The notes: a model not told the origin generated them from the letters alone. A DNA stretch of 64,000 nt from Carallia brachiata (GCA_021464245.1 JADCRB010000090.1:860008-924007), one strand, 5' to 3'. Counted from the first letter of the stretch, positions 46,249-59,371 are shown. Made by a program: numbers and translations.

Positions 46249-48349
46249 ATGGCAAGGAAGCAAGAGCAACTATCGGCTGAAATAATTGTAAATAATAATA
46301 ACATCAATAGCAGGAGGGGATTACTAGAGGACTCATCAGGCGAAGCAAATGCCGGTTCTTTGAGTTTCTCCATCAGAGTTCAGCGTAAGCTGCCGGATTT
46401 TAGTTCAGTGAACTTAAAATACGTGAAACTTGGTTATTCCTACTTGCTTGGTTATGGCCATGGCCATGGCCATGCCTTTTGTTTCCTAATTACTGCATCG
46501 CTCCCCGTTCTCATAATCCTCATATTATTTGGTAGCTGGGGTACTGTTGGCACCGAGATAAAAAGAAGACTATTGTTGGTCGCATTCACATGGGATTGGG
46601 GACCAATGACAATATTTTTCGGATTGATTATGACTGGTGTCTATATTTTTCTTCATTTTACTCCACGTTCAACATATTTGCTCGATTTTGCTTGTTATCG
46701 CCCTCCAGATCATCTCAAGGTACGTCATTATATCTATAATTAGCTAATTATTAGTAATTATACATATAACTCATGGTTTTTGTTACAATTAATTGTATGT
46801 ATAAGCTAAATTTAAAATTTTAAAATTTGTTACAAGTGTATTGGTGATGTATATATACAGATATCGAAGGAGGAATTTATTAATTTGGCAAGGAAATCCG
46901 GAAAATTCAATGATGCTGCCATTGAATTTCAGAAAAGGGCACTCGAGAATTCAGGCATTGGAGACGAGACGTACATGCCCAGGTCAGTTTTCCGTCCCGG
47001 ATATCAAATAACGATCCGGGACGGTCGAGAAGAAGCGGCGATGGTGATGTTCGGAGCAGTGGACGACCTTCTGGTAGCCACAAAATTGCGGACCAAGGAC
47101 ATTGGAATTCTCGTTGTCAACTGCGGAGTCCTAAACACCACGCCGTCGCTCTCGTCAATGATCATAAACAAGTACAAGCTCAGACATAATATCGTCAGCT
47201 TCAACCTTGGTGGGATGGGCTGTGCTGCTGGGATCATAGCTATTGATCTCGCCAAAGACCTCTTGGATGCACATCCTGCTGCTTCCTACGCCCTGGTGGT
47301 TAGCACGGAAGTTGTGACATACACATGGTATAGCGGCAACGACAGAGATATGCTGCTTCCTAATTGCTTCTTCAGAATGGGTGCCGCAGCCATTCTTCTA
47401 TCCAATCACCGCATGGACCGGTGGCGCTCTAAGTATCAACTAAAACATGTATGTTTCTTTTCAATATGAAAGTTTTGAGTTTGAGTCTAAGTTGATTGAC
47501 TAAGAAATCAATCTTCAATTTTGATGACATATGACCAGTAACTTTTTATTATTTGTCTCGTTTATTATGTGAATCTATTCAATTAATTAATTTTAGACAT
47601 CTACCTTTTTGGTTCTGGTAGCCCAGCTAGTGGCTACTGGAGCCCCTTAAGAGGTGGGTTGGATGATCAGGTGGAAATGAGGTTCGAATCCAGATTTGGG
47701 GACACTCCCTAGACCAATGGGCAAATGTCCATCTCATTTTTAGGCATATTTTGCGTGCATGTGACATTTGTACATGTACTTATATATATATGTATTTATG
47801 TAGCTGGTTCGAACGCACAAAAGCATGGATGATAGGAGCTTCAGAAGCATACAACTTAAGGAAGATGGAGAAGGAAGGCAAGGTCTGTCAGTAAGCAAAG
47901 ATGTAATTGAGGTGGGGGGCCATGCACTGAAGGCCAACATCACAACAATGGGACCTCTAGTCCTCCCAGTTTCAGGCCAAGTTCATTTCTTCACCAATCT
48001 GCTCTTCAAGAGAAAAACAGGCAAGCCATACATTCCTGACTACAAGCTTGCTTTCAATCATGTTTGCATACTGGCAAGCAGCAAAAAAGTGCTGGATGAA
48101 ATACAGAATAACTTGGAGTTGACGGAGGAGTACATGGAAGCCTCGAGGAAGACTCTGGAGCGTTTTGGTAACACTTCGAGCAGTAGTATATGGTATGAAC
48201 TTGCTTACTTGGAAGCAAACGAAAGGATCAAAAGGGGTGATCGAGTTTGGCAGATAGCATTTGGTTCTGGATTCAAGTGCAATAGCGTTGTTTGGAAGTC
48301 TCTAGCCAACATTGGGAGGCCTAAGTTGAGCCCATGGATTCGGGATTAA
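46249..48349 (+). CDS. 3-ketoacyl-CoA synthase, FIDDLEHEAD/KCS10-like, catalytic His position Leu
   Basis: Exons are 46249-46719, 46861-47448 and 47804-48349, coding 534 residues. KCS enzymes condense malonyl-CoA with long acyl-CoA at the endoplasmic reticulum, the first step in making very-long-chain fatty acids for wax, cutin and sphingolipids. Two N-terminal membrane spans (about residues 72-97 and 119-142) precede the thiolase-fold domain. The N-terminus ([17 protein letters not shown]), the stretch [24 protein letters not shown] and [18 protein letters not shown] resemble Arabidopsis FDH/KCS10. The nucleophile Cys is present at residue 278 (LGGMGCAAG) and the Asn at 476 (RFGNTSSSS). The catalytic His, expected 33 residues before the Asn in C-x-HA, is Leu443 (CILASS). 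The C-terminus is about ten residues short. The frame is open throughout. It may be a divergent or non-catalytic paralogue. Confidence 0.92.
46456..46473 (+). repeat. (GGCCAT)3 hexamer repeat coding GHGHGH in the KCS gene
   Basis: Three exact hexamers code residues 70-75 just before membrane span 1, where relatives have a short non-repetitive stretch. Confidence 0.9.
47605..47745 (+). mobile_element. tRNA-type SINE candidate in KCS intron 2
   Basis: A near-consensus A box TAGCCCAGCTAG at 47619-47630 and a perfect B box GGTTCGAATCC at 47681-47691 stand about 50 bases apart, as in tRNA genes and tRNA-derived SINEs, but no cloverleaf can be closed. It is in the same orientation as the gene. Ends are approximate. 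Confidence 0.5.
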
Positions 48350-48502
48350 TTCTCTCTTGAGCTTAAAGTTATTTTTCTTGATCACGAGTTCTAACTCAGT
48401 TGGTTTAGCCTTTTATGACTAACGAAGTGGGAGGGGTTCATCTTTGGCATCCCTCACTTTCTCCTTTTCCTTTTGTATACGCAATAGCACTCCCCCAAGA
48501 TC

Positions 48503-48508
48503 AATAAA
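48503..48508 (+). promoter_or_regulatory. Poly(A) signal AATAAA of the KCS gene
   Basis: Canonical hexamer 154 bases after the stop codon. Confidence 0.5.
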
Positions 48509-51500
48509 GTAATTTCCTCTACTATATTACATATAGATGTTATGTTCATCGAGTAATATAGCTTGTTGGGTCTAATTATGATTTTGCAATTAATGAATTT
48601 TCTTGTTAACTATCTCCTATGGTGTTATTGCTGGTTGCTTGTTATTCTTGTTATGGTTTCTTATTGTCATCACCATTGTTTATATTACTCCCATTAGAGA
48701 TGACAATTAGAATAAGTATCAATTTATGCAAGCCAATTTGTTCTGTATGATTTGTTCAGAATAAGAACTTGGAAACAATAAATCCTTCAGTCGGGAAACA
48801 TTCTAGAAAGATTAGGAGACCCTTATATGAAAAATCATCCCATGTCAAATTTTGTATTTCACACTGTAACTTGTCTATATTAATTTTTCTGAATCTAGAA
48901 TAGTGGCAAGGGATGACTTCCTTATAACTTTACCCTATAGTCAAAACTTTAAAAAAAATTTAATGAATGAATTGTAGTACTACTCCAGTTTTCCATTTTG
49001 AATATATAAATTGGCATGGCTCCATCATTTTCTTGCCAATTAAAGCCGAGGAGTGTGCACTAATTCAAAGCTCAATTTAAGTGTAAGCAATATCATTCAC
49101 TATTAGAAGATGGGTTGCCCGCCTTGAATAAATGGAATTATACTATGGTGTAGTTGTAAGTTAATAATTTATTAATACCGTAATTAGATGTAAAAAAAAT
49201 TAATTAAATTCACAATACTTGAATGATAGGTTTACTTTTTAAGTGTAGTTAGATGAAGTAAGATAAATAAAAATTATTTTAATTTTAATATACAAATTTA
49301 ATAAACAACATACTCATAATAAATTTTTTTTACTGCTAACCAAAATTCCAACCAATTCTACTAGATGAAAAAATGTTTATAGAGCTAAAAAGTTTCCCTA
49401 TGTCTAATTAGGCTTTAGGAGTTGTCACATCTGACTCTCTATGCTGATTGGCGATGGCCTTTAGGTAATTAAGAGCAAAGAAAAGACAAAAGGTCATTAG
49501 AGTAGAGTTAGGCTATGTTTATGCCTCTTAATTTGCTCCATAGAAATCTGTTCCAATCAAGTCAACGGCCGCTTTGTGAGGCACCGCTTCCTCTCTAGCC
49601 TCCCATCACCAATTCTTGTTGACTTCCTAAGTAGATAGCGCCTAATAAGAGTGACTTTAGTTTCACATTCACCCGTAGGCTTATTGACATAATGGGTCCT
49701 TACTCCATGCTTGTGGGCCGGTAAAATATGCGTGCAAATTTTTCAGCCGGATCTCTAAGACATTATTTTTATTTACTCATTTTACAAAAAAAAAAAAAAA
49801 ACGATTTGATTATCTTTTACAAGAATTTCACACTGTTGAACTTATTGAATATTGGAAAATTAGTAATAGATTCGTGTGAATGCATATTTATTATATTTAT
49901 AGATAATTTATTTTTACTTTATTTTAATTAAAGTAAAATATAAAATCTCTTTTTAAAAAAATAATTGGAGAATAGTTTTTTATTCTTTTTTATTGTTTTC
50001 TTTTATTATAAAATTTTAATTGTAAATATTTAATTCAATAGAATTTTTATTTGATTACAATTAAATTTATATAAATTGATTCATAGAATCTTAATTTTGT
50101 CTTGATTGTAATAAAATTTTGATAATTATAAAATATTTTAATATTTTTAATTTACAAATTTATAAGAAGTCGTCACATAGTAAAGAGTAAAAAGTTGAAA
50201 TTTTCTCTCTGTTTAATTTTATTAATTTACTTATAGATGTTAGGGGAAAGGGTTTTTTTATGCGAGAATGAAGACTCACGTTCAATTATGATCCTTGAAT
50301 TGCATAAATTGTACTTTTTGTAGATATATAACACTCCTAGCTATCTCAAAAACGTTTTTTAATGTGCGATAAATCCTAATTGCCCCCCTTGGGAAGGAAA
50401 AGGGCAAGAAAAGAGGCAAAATGTGGGGACTAATTTTTTCCACATTGATTAGTCACTAGTAGTAGTTAGTAGGAGAAGAAGACGCTCGACAGGCGACCCC
50501 GCCAATGCGAGAAAACTCCATTAGCCCACTCAGGCCGGGACAAGAAGAAAATGGCAAATGTAACAAAAGACAGGCCAAAGGGGATTAAAAAGACTCCTTC
50601 TAAGTACGAAAATGTCAAAAAATGCATTAGTAAAGGACACCAGATGGAGCACAAAGTCCAAACACAAGGGAAAAGTTGTCCACTTTATCGCCTGCAGAGG
50701 ATCAGATTAGCCTTCGGGGAAATGCACAAGGATAAAAAATAAAAAAATAAAAATAAAAAAAAAGAAAGAAAGAAGACTAACGAATAAAATTAAGAAAAAT
50801 ATTAGGTGGGATCCGATGACGTATAAAATAATATTTACAAGTTCTTTCTAACGAGTTGAGTTTGTGATATGTTATTCTTATTTTTCTATTTTTTGATAAA
50901 AATAATATTTACAAAACATGGAAAGTTAGGATTTTATTTAATTAAAAAGGATTAGGAAAGACTTACCCACGAAGAATTCTAACAAAAAAATAAAAAACAA
51001 AATAAAAACCCATCATAAAATATAGGAAATGATGGAATTGAAGCAATCTTTGGGTGGACTTTGGTTTCTTTTGAATTGTCTAAGGTTCATATTTTTGGCC
51101 TAAAATTTTTGATAGGTAGAATGGTCTTTTAATTAAATCCTTTTCGACTAAATAAAATTCCAAGCTTTTCCCTTTTTTGTGCACTTTTACAGTTAATAAT
51201 CCGGTGTTATTTGCTATGTCACTACTTGGTAATTATTTTACTACCAACAATTGGTCAGTCAGTGACTAAAGAACTCTGAACGAATTATCGTGTTAATGTA
51301 TAAGAATTTGAAACCCAACAAAGACACTCTATTGGAAGAGAAATACTTGTCTCCATCCCAAATGTAGTTGTTGACTTAACCAAAATAATTATTTTCACTG
51401 CACAGCCCTTTGTACAATTTCCCCGATTTTCCATGTGAAAACTTGAAGTTTGGTCCAGTATATATAATTTTGATTTTCTTTCTTCTTTTTCAGTGACAGA

Positions 51501-52913
51501 TCCAAACAAAACCCGGTTTTTTTATGCTTTCTTCGGGCTCCAAGGGGTATCCAAGGGGACGAGGCAGTCAAGCCAGAATTCAAAGTCCAAACTTTGATCC
51601 CTTCGCTTAATTTACACTGTACTCTATTTATCCTTTTTTTTTTTTTTCCGTTGGTCTACAAAAATAAGAAGTACTCCCAATTTCTAGTCCACCCAATTTT
51701 TCAATTGATTTAATCTGTGAGGTTTTTATGCCTCTATTCTAATTTCTAATTCAATATATTATAGTTTCATAAAATTAAGTCATTCTTTATATCTTTCATA
51801 ATTTCCATTAATTTTAATTGTAAAGTTCATTGCAATAAATTTTATTCAATTTTTTTTTAAAAAAAAAAATTCAAATTTGAGAACATGAGATTTCTATTTT
51901 TTTTCCCTTTTCAAATAATTTTTTTTTCTATACAGCACTAACATTGAGATTTTAGTGTGCCAACAAGCACTTTAAATTTCATTTTTTTAAGTTAATATAT
52001 GATATGTAAACAGTTAAGCAAGTCATAATAGTGTACAAATAATTATCATTGGATGCATGCACATTTACACATTCTATCTTCTCTTCGTTGTCATTTTTGG
52101 GAAAAAAAAACCTCTCTCTAACTTTATTTCTCTCTACAAATTCCTAAGAACAACCCCTCTCCCTCTGGCTGATGGTGGTAGCTTGCCACCACTGCTAGCC
52201 GACCACCATCCCCCCTCCCTTTATTTTCTTTTTATATCCTTCACCCCATGGCATGTAAAGCTTCTGCTCCACCATCTTTCCCTTCTTTAAATGTTGTTTT
52301 AGTTAGCTTAGTTTTTAAATCTAATCTTAATAAAGATACTCATGACCGTTCTGATACCAGATCCAAGATCTGTTTACTTGTGTCGACTGCCTCTACTATT
52401 CTTGTTTCCGGTTGGATGAGCTTTTGTAGAATTATTTCGAGATGAGTGTTAGGCTTTGTTTGGAAGGAGTATTTTGGAAAGGGTAATTTGGTGTGTTTGT
52501 TTTAGTTGTATTTATGTCGGACTTATCCGATCGATTTTTATTATAAGTCTGCCAATGTGCGGTGTCTACTGCATTGTAAAAATTTGTCTAACTAGTCTGG
52601 TAAGTACCATCAATTGAAGAGTTTTTCAAAACAGGCTTGAAGTCTTATTAGAAAGTAATCATTTTGACCACATTTGTTGTAAACCTTTGTTGTCATCTTC
52701 ATTCCTACTTCGTGCAGATTATTCTGATACATTTGTGTCTAACTTATATACAAATTTAAAATGATTTAATGCAACGATTTCTTTTGGTAAAAAAAACTTC
52801 TCTTCTTATATCATTGTTGTATATTAAAAAAAAAAAAAAAGGAGGAATAGACAAAACCTACTTGGATCCACCCTACCTCTTTATCTCATTCCTCCCTGAC
52901 TAATAGTCCTGTT
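48509..52913. other. 4.4 kb intergenic, no gene seen
   Basis: AT-rich; ORFs at 50551-50742, 52057-52290 and 52248-52445 look like chance. Long poly(A) runs near 50745 and 52826. Confidence 0.5.
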
Positions 52914-53547
52914 TATAGGTGTCAAAACGGGTCATCGGGTTGGGTTTGGGTTGGGTCACTTCGGGTTCGGGTCACTTCGGGTCGGGTTACTTATGAGTCA
53001 AGTTATCTTCGGGTCATTTTGGGTTGGCTCACTTCGAGTTCGGGTTAACACACAGGTCGGCCACGTCATCAAAAATGATGACGTGACATTTTTTATTAAA
53101 AATTTTAAAAATTTAAAAAATTTCAAAAATTTTACTAAAAATTCTTAAAAATCAAAGAAAATCATGTGATTGAAAAATAATTGAAGAAATTTCTTTTAAA
53201 ACATTCGAAAAAGTTAAAATAAAATTTAAAACTGTATAAAAAATTTCAAAATATTCTAAAAAAATTTATAATTAAGATTTATATTGAAAATAGTATAATC
53301 TATACTTTTTATAATATAAAATATGTTAAATTTTTTCATTTTATTTTTTTGTTCCCTTAAGGAAAAAAAAAAAGTTCAGGTCAAACGGGTCGGGTTAGGG
53401 TTGAGTCGGGTTTGACCCAAAGATTTTCGGGTTATTTCGAGTTCGGGTCATTTTAAGTTAGGTTATCCTTCGGGTCGGGTTTGGATCGTATTTTTTCGGG
53501 CGGGTTCGGGTCAATCCATTGGGTCGGGTCAAATTTTGACACCTCTA
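52914..53547. mobile_element. 634-bp hAT-type element with CGGGT-repeat arms, perfect 8-bp duplication
   Basis: Terminal inverted repeats TATAGGTGTCAAAA and the inverse of TTTTGACACCTCTA (13 of 14 match). Exact direct repeats GTCCTGTT flank at 52906-52913 and 53548-53555. The outer 130-150 bases on each side are dense in GGGTYGGGTT/TTCGGGTC words in the same orientation on both sides; the centre is AT-rich. No ORF of note. Confidence 0.88.
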
Positions 53548-54419
53548 GTCCTGTTACAAAAATTGGAAAAGATAGGTAGTTAAATACTGATAACCAAACA
53601 GTATTCAAACGGTATTTAATTTATATAACGAGAGTTATATTTTCTGTAATCATAATAATAAAAAATAAAATAAAAAAATATTATTATTTTATAATTTATA
53701 TTTTTTAACTGTAATTATATAAAATATAAATTTTATTGTATAAAATAAAAATATATAGATATTATTAAGTCATTTAAATTAAGTCATGTAATGAATTCGT
53801 ACAAAGGCGATGACGGCGGCTAGCGTGAGAAAGTTAAAATTTTTCAAACGTGTGGTTTATTTTACGGGATGATCTTTTTCTATTATTTTGACTTCCACCG
53901 TCCAAGTGCAATAATGTTGAGATGATTAGTCATCTATGATAATCTTTGATATGATTGAAGTTGACACATTAACACGCGGACGCTTTAATCTAGTGATTTT
54001 GCATCCCAAAAGAGATAAAGGTATGGTAGTGATAGGCTAACTAGGCACCGAACTAGATAGACCACGCAATCTTTTTTTTTTTTTTTTTTTTAAAAAGAGT
54101 AAGTGAGGTGGCGTCCAAACAGATTCAACAAGAAGAATTGTACGGAACTCCATACTCAAATAAGTTGAATTCATAAGCCTTAGACTCAAGAGAGAACAAA
54201 CGATTTGCTAGATGGACAACGCAAATTTTAGTAGCATTTTAGTAAGCATTAGGCACGCAGTGAGCAGATTTGTGGCATGCACTTTTGTATCCCTTTTTCT
54301 GTTTAATCATTTTTATAATATTTTATAAATAACTAGATTCTGTAGTCCAGACTTTATCTCTAAGTAAGAAGTTAAGATTTAAATCTCATTTTCTTCCTGT
54401 ATATATATATATATATAAG
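53548..54419. other. Intergenic, no gene seen
   Basis: AT-rich, T20 run at about 54072, TA microsatellite at 54400-54417. Confidence 0.5.
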
Positions 54420-54915
54420 CAGTGGCGGATCTATAAAATATTTTTAGGAGAGAAAACTTTACATGTACAATAAAATAGCAGAAATTAATATATAATATAA
54501 AAAAATTAAATTAATTATTTTAAATAATAAATATCATAATTATATCATGTAAATTTTAATATTTTAAATTTTATTAAAATAATTTCAAAAATAAGTAAAA
54601 ATACTTTTAGTAAATATATTATAAATAGATTACCAAGGAAATTAAAAAAAAAAAGAAACCATTTTCTTTTAAAAAGAACAAAGAAAGAAAGCGAAGAAGG
54701 AAAAAAAAAAAAAAACCGAAAGCAAGGAGAAAGGCATAGAAAGAGGCAAAGAAGCAAAAAAAAAAAAAGGAAAAACGCAAGGTTGGAGTCGAGGGGGGGG
54801 ATACATCAAAGTGAGGGTAGGCAAGACCTCTTACCATTAAGTTAGAGTCTATTAGTTGCAAAAGATTACCTACTAAAAATACAATGCCCACCTCACCTTC
54901 TACGATCCGTCAATG
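54420..54915. mobile_element. 496-bp hAT-type element, perfect 8-bp duplication
   Basis: Left end CAGTGGCGGATC; the right end inverted reads CATTGACGGATC (10 of 12 match). Exact direct repeats TATATAAG flank at 54412-54419 and 54916-54923. It inserted at the end of a TA microsatellite. The minus-strand ORFs inside are low-complexity Phe/Leu runs, not genes. Confidence 0.85.
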
Positions 54916-57900
54916 TATATAAGTTACGACCTTTTTTAAAAATTAAAAAAATATTTCACACAGGCACAGACACACAATTAATTAGACGTCAAACATTTAA
55001 TATCATTTATCGGTTAGCAATGTATTAGATGCATTCAGTTTGATGTACCTAAATTAATTGTTTGGATGCATGCATGTCAGAGGCATGCCACCGATATTCT
55101 TCTAATCGGAGTTACTACACTAAATTAGTGTCTTTTTTTAATTGAATGTGTCTTAGTTCATGGAAACTTTGTAAAGAATTCAGTTCTTTTGGACTTCATC
55201 CTGAAATTCAATCTTGACAGGAAACATGCCCACCTAACTAAATGTAATTACTTTTGTAACTTTTGGGTCGTAAACATTTGCGGACAAATGTTCGATCGAC
55301 AAGAATATTCTTGTATGTAGTGAGTTTTTGTGATCTTAACCATGTAATCCTTTTTTGTTTTTCTACAATAAATCCTATTTCTTGTTGTTCAAAAAGAAAA
55401 AAAAAACTTAAACTAATTCAGGTGACCAAAAAAATTTTAGCATTGAGGAGGTCAGGAAATTGAATTTTATCACTTTTGCTGTCCTGTCACATTTTGTGGA
55501 ATTGGCGCAAGGTCTAAAGACATGGAAGACCTTCCATATTCCTTAATTAGCAACAGCTTATCTAATTCACAAATTAATTCCAAGTTTAAAAAAAGGAATT
55601 TGGAATCTCACTTCATATCAAGGTGTCAAAGGCATACCCAACTATCACCTTTCCTCCACAAAACTTTTGGCCTCACATAAGTCAAGTGCTTGCAAATGCT
55701 ATCTGCAAAGGATTGAACTTTGTCCATCACATTTAGAATGGTTGATCATTACTGCGAGTTTGTTCATTTAATTTCTTATTTTACTACATTTGCATTTTAG
55801 TTATTCAGTTTTAGTCCTTTAGTCATCAATATATATACACACACAAACGAACATGGGCGAGACACGAGAGATCAAATTTTGTCCATTATATTAATTATAA
55901 TTTTCTTCTTCAATTCTCGCGAAATCTACCCCACCCAAATAGAGTTAAATGGCATGTGATTTTGCTTGTACTACTAATTGACATGTGAAATTGTACTTGG
56001 TACACCCATTTATCAGAAATATGTACATCGTTATCATAAATATGTTATGTGTATGCCATACCTGGTTCGTATAAAATGATTGAGTGCATCCCACATTATC
56101 TAAACAATTAACAAAGGCTCCATACCATACTAAGATCGGCCGACACCCCCCAAATTTTGACGTCAATAAAGCTAATTAAGTCTATGTATGTAACATTCTC
56201 TTTTTAAATATTGAAGCAAAATAATTTTTCTGCTCTAATTTAGATTATGAAGAGATTTATTTGTAAGTGAAGACCGAAATTTAAAACTTAACCTGTATAC
56301 TTACACTAACAGTTTTGATTAAATAATCACTCCTAATCATGATGACCATGATTGTGATGAAACAGTGACAATAATTTGATAATGATGGGTTTCAATTTTC
56401 AAAGGCAGGGATAAATCACAAGATTGCATCAAAGTTTGCTACTCAGAGGAAAGAAAAAAAGAAAAAAAAAATGCACTCGTACGGAAAACTTTAGTAATCA
56501 TGAATACAGAGTATTTTCTTGTTAAGCACGTCCAAGTTCAAACGACACCGCCGCGCGATTCCCGGCCGGCCACCGCCTATTCCTTTTTTTTTTTAAATTG
56601 AAAAATCCGACATTAACTAGCAGCACTATTCGGTGTTTAGAAAGGAAAATGTACAGGAATTAGGACAAAAAAATATAAATAATCTATACAAACATCTGTC
56701 TTATTAGCATATTTTATTATTCTCTCTCCCAAAAAAGAACAAATTATATATTTGCAGTAATATTAACTGCTGTAAATACATTTAATTGAAATAAACGATA
56801 AATAATTTTTTATTTGTATAAATAACAGGGTCTAAAGGGCAATCACTTACCAATGAGGTATAACTCATTTAATACTCAAGTCCTCTTCCGCACTAAAAGT
56901 CTTGAGTTCAAGACTGGATTAGAATTAATTAAAAAAATTATCCTTAAATTAGGAGAAAAAAAAAAGTTCTTTATGGGAACTGAGAAGGGACATTTTGCAA
57001 GGAAAAATATCGAGCACATGCCAAGTACATGAGTAGACTGACCTACTTGATTAAAACAGATATCAACAGAAGAGAAAATTAGCATTATATATAATAATTT
57101 ACAAATATGTCTACCATCAATACATTTAGTAGAAAGATTGTTAACAAAGGTTTTAGATTGAAATTAATTACTCTCTACTTCTGATGTATCGATGGAACAG
57201 AAATCTTGAAGCTAAAGATGAAGCAAAAAGATTAAAATTGCCTGCCATTTCCTTTGGCCGTCACGTATTCTAATGGTAGAGTTAAAGAACTTTTTGGCCC
57301 ATTATAACTTTTAATTCATGTCCGAACAAACAGACCCTAGGTCAAAAGGTTCTATCTGCACACTTCAAAACAGATGCGATCGAAGATTATCTGGGTATTG
57401 ACTTGACTGATGCAGACTCATACCTAAGTCGTTGGTACAAATTCTCTCTACACCATATATCAAATGCGTGGTTGGCAACTGATTATTAAGTTCAATTCTG
57501 CAGCTAATCCCGCTGCTGTTTTCTGTTCCAGAGATGGTTGGAAAGGCATCTTAATTAACAGTACCGGCATTCTCTCCAAAAAAAAAAAAAAAAAAAAAGC
57601 CCCAATAAACAATGCTTAACATTTATTTATAAGAAGTATGATGGAGCCCGTGGCATTTATTTATTTATTTATTTTAGTTATTGATTTATTTATTTGATGA
57701 AGTATGCATCGTGACGTTTGTTAATTTTGAACTTGTTACTGGAATGTGGATTACAAACAGAATCATCATTTTCTTTTTTGGGTAAAGCACAATTCTTATT
57801 GAGTCATTGTTTAACTTTAATGCTATTCTGGCAATGTTACTTGCAGTAATTATTTACTGCATAATTCAGGGGAAGAATTATTTAGTGCATAATTAATGAA

Positions 57901-58259
57901 CCATGGTTGGAATAATGGAACTTAACAGATCCAAATACTGTTGCACGGCTATTAATTATATGTAGATCTTTATTCTCATTATTAACAAATTATATAAACA
58001 AACCACATAAGTCGATCATTTAAAGAGAGACATCTCATGCTTGTAACACAACTATTAGGACGTACACTTTATTAAGAACAACTTGGTTCCAAGCGGAGAT
58101 TCTAATGACTTTAAAAAATTAACTTTTAATCTTCATTGTAAGGAAAAATATGCATATATATTTATATTTACATTTATAAGATTTGTTTATCCCAACTATT
58201 TCTCTTATAAATAAAGTGTTTACAACAGCCATAAATTATTATACATAATACGAGAAATG
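54916..58259. other. 3.3 kb intergenic, no gene seen
   Basis: AT-rich. A small CG-rich patch at 56540-56575 contains GGCCGGCC but no ORF. Poly(A) run near 57580. Confidence 0.5.
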
Positions 58260-58573
58260 GAGATAAGTAGTTTTAAAGTCTAAACTTTTACATTTTTTTC
58301 TATTTGAAACGTAAATTTTTTAAATTTTTTATTTAAGACTTATACTTTTATTTTTTGTTCTATTCAAGTTCTTTTGTAGTGATTCATCGTTAACTTTTTC
58401 GTTAGATCAAATAGATACATGATTAAAGTTAATGAAAAAGTTAACAGTTTTATTGTAAAAAGACTTGAATAGGACAAAATATAAATGTATAGGTTTTATA
58501 TAAGAAAACTTAAAAAGTTTAGATTTTAAATAAAAAAAATATAAAAGGTTAGGTTTTAAAAGATGCTTATCCC
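58260..58573. mobile_element. 314-bp MULE-type MITE, older relative of 29454-29766
   Basis: Same order of words as the 29454 copy (GATAA end, TTTTTTCTATTTGAAA, TCTATTCAAGT, CGTTAACTTTTTCGTTAGAT) and the mirrored right half ending TTATCCC. Flanks TACGAGAAATG and TACCGAAAATG match at 8 of 11 positions, a decayed duplication. Confidence 0.85.
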
Positions 58574-59353
58574 TACCGAAAATGTTACGAAAAGATAGAG
58601 GGTCATCACACTACACCATCATGCTTATTCATAATATATTCACACTAAAAAACATAAATTTGTGACACACGTCAACGAGTTAATGAATTAAACTTTCGTG
58701 TATGTTGAATAGAGATCTATTTAAGGACGAATAGTATTGAAGCCATTTTTCAGACGGAACGACTCAATAATCAGAGCAAATTATCTAATAAAGGGCAAAT
58801 ATTTATGTCTGGTTAAAAATAATAGTGTTTATAATGAAACGATCATTATAATTTTGTAATTATAATAATAAAATAAAAAATAAAAAATAATAATTTAATT
58901 TTTTATTATATATTTTATTAATATTATTACATAAATTATAATAATTATTTTATTATAGATACTCATCCTTGCCGATGTAAGGAACCTTTCAAAAAAAAAA
59001 AAAGATACTATAGCTACACGTGGGCCAGTGTTGTGGTTGCATAAGGCTCCGGGATCCAATTACGTGAACGCGGTAAAAAGAGACACATAGTCGATGCATT
59101 GTAATTAAGAATTTTATTTTTATAATAAAACATTTAACTTTTATAATAAAATATAATAGTATTTTATATTTATTTTCTCGTTATAAAAATTGAGTATTTT
59201 ATTGTAAAAACAAGCCCCAATTACAACGTGTCCAACTTCGGCGTGTTTTTTTTCCGCTTGCACGTACTATTTTTCAATCTCTCACTCTCTGGACCTCTCT
59301 CTCTTGATTGCCCAATATCAGCCGTCTCTTCTTCACTTACAGCTCCCACAAGC
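58574..59353. other. Intergenic and leader of the 59562 ORF
   Basis: AT-rich to 59220, then CT-rich leader-like sequence. No other gene. Confidence 0.4.
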
Positions 59354-59371
59354 AGAGAGAGAGAGAGAGAG
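59354..59371 (+). repeat. (AG)9 tract in the leader of the 59562 ORF
   Basis: AG repeat about 190 bases before the ATG, like those upstream of JAGGED and the 30422 gene. Confidence 0.85.

Noticed and set aside
50551..50742. 63-codon plus-strand ORF, Lys-rich
   Set aside because: Basic composition from purine-rich DNA; no homology recognised and no gene-like leader.
54545..54891. Minus-strand ORFs rich in Phe
   Set aside because: Antisense of poly(A) and GAAA repeats within the hAT element at 54420-54915.
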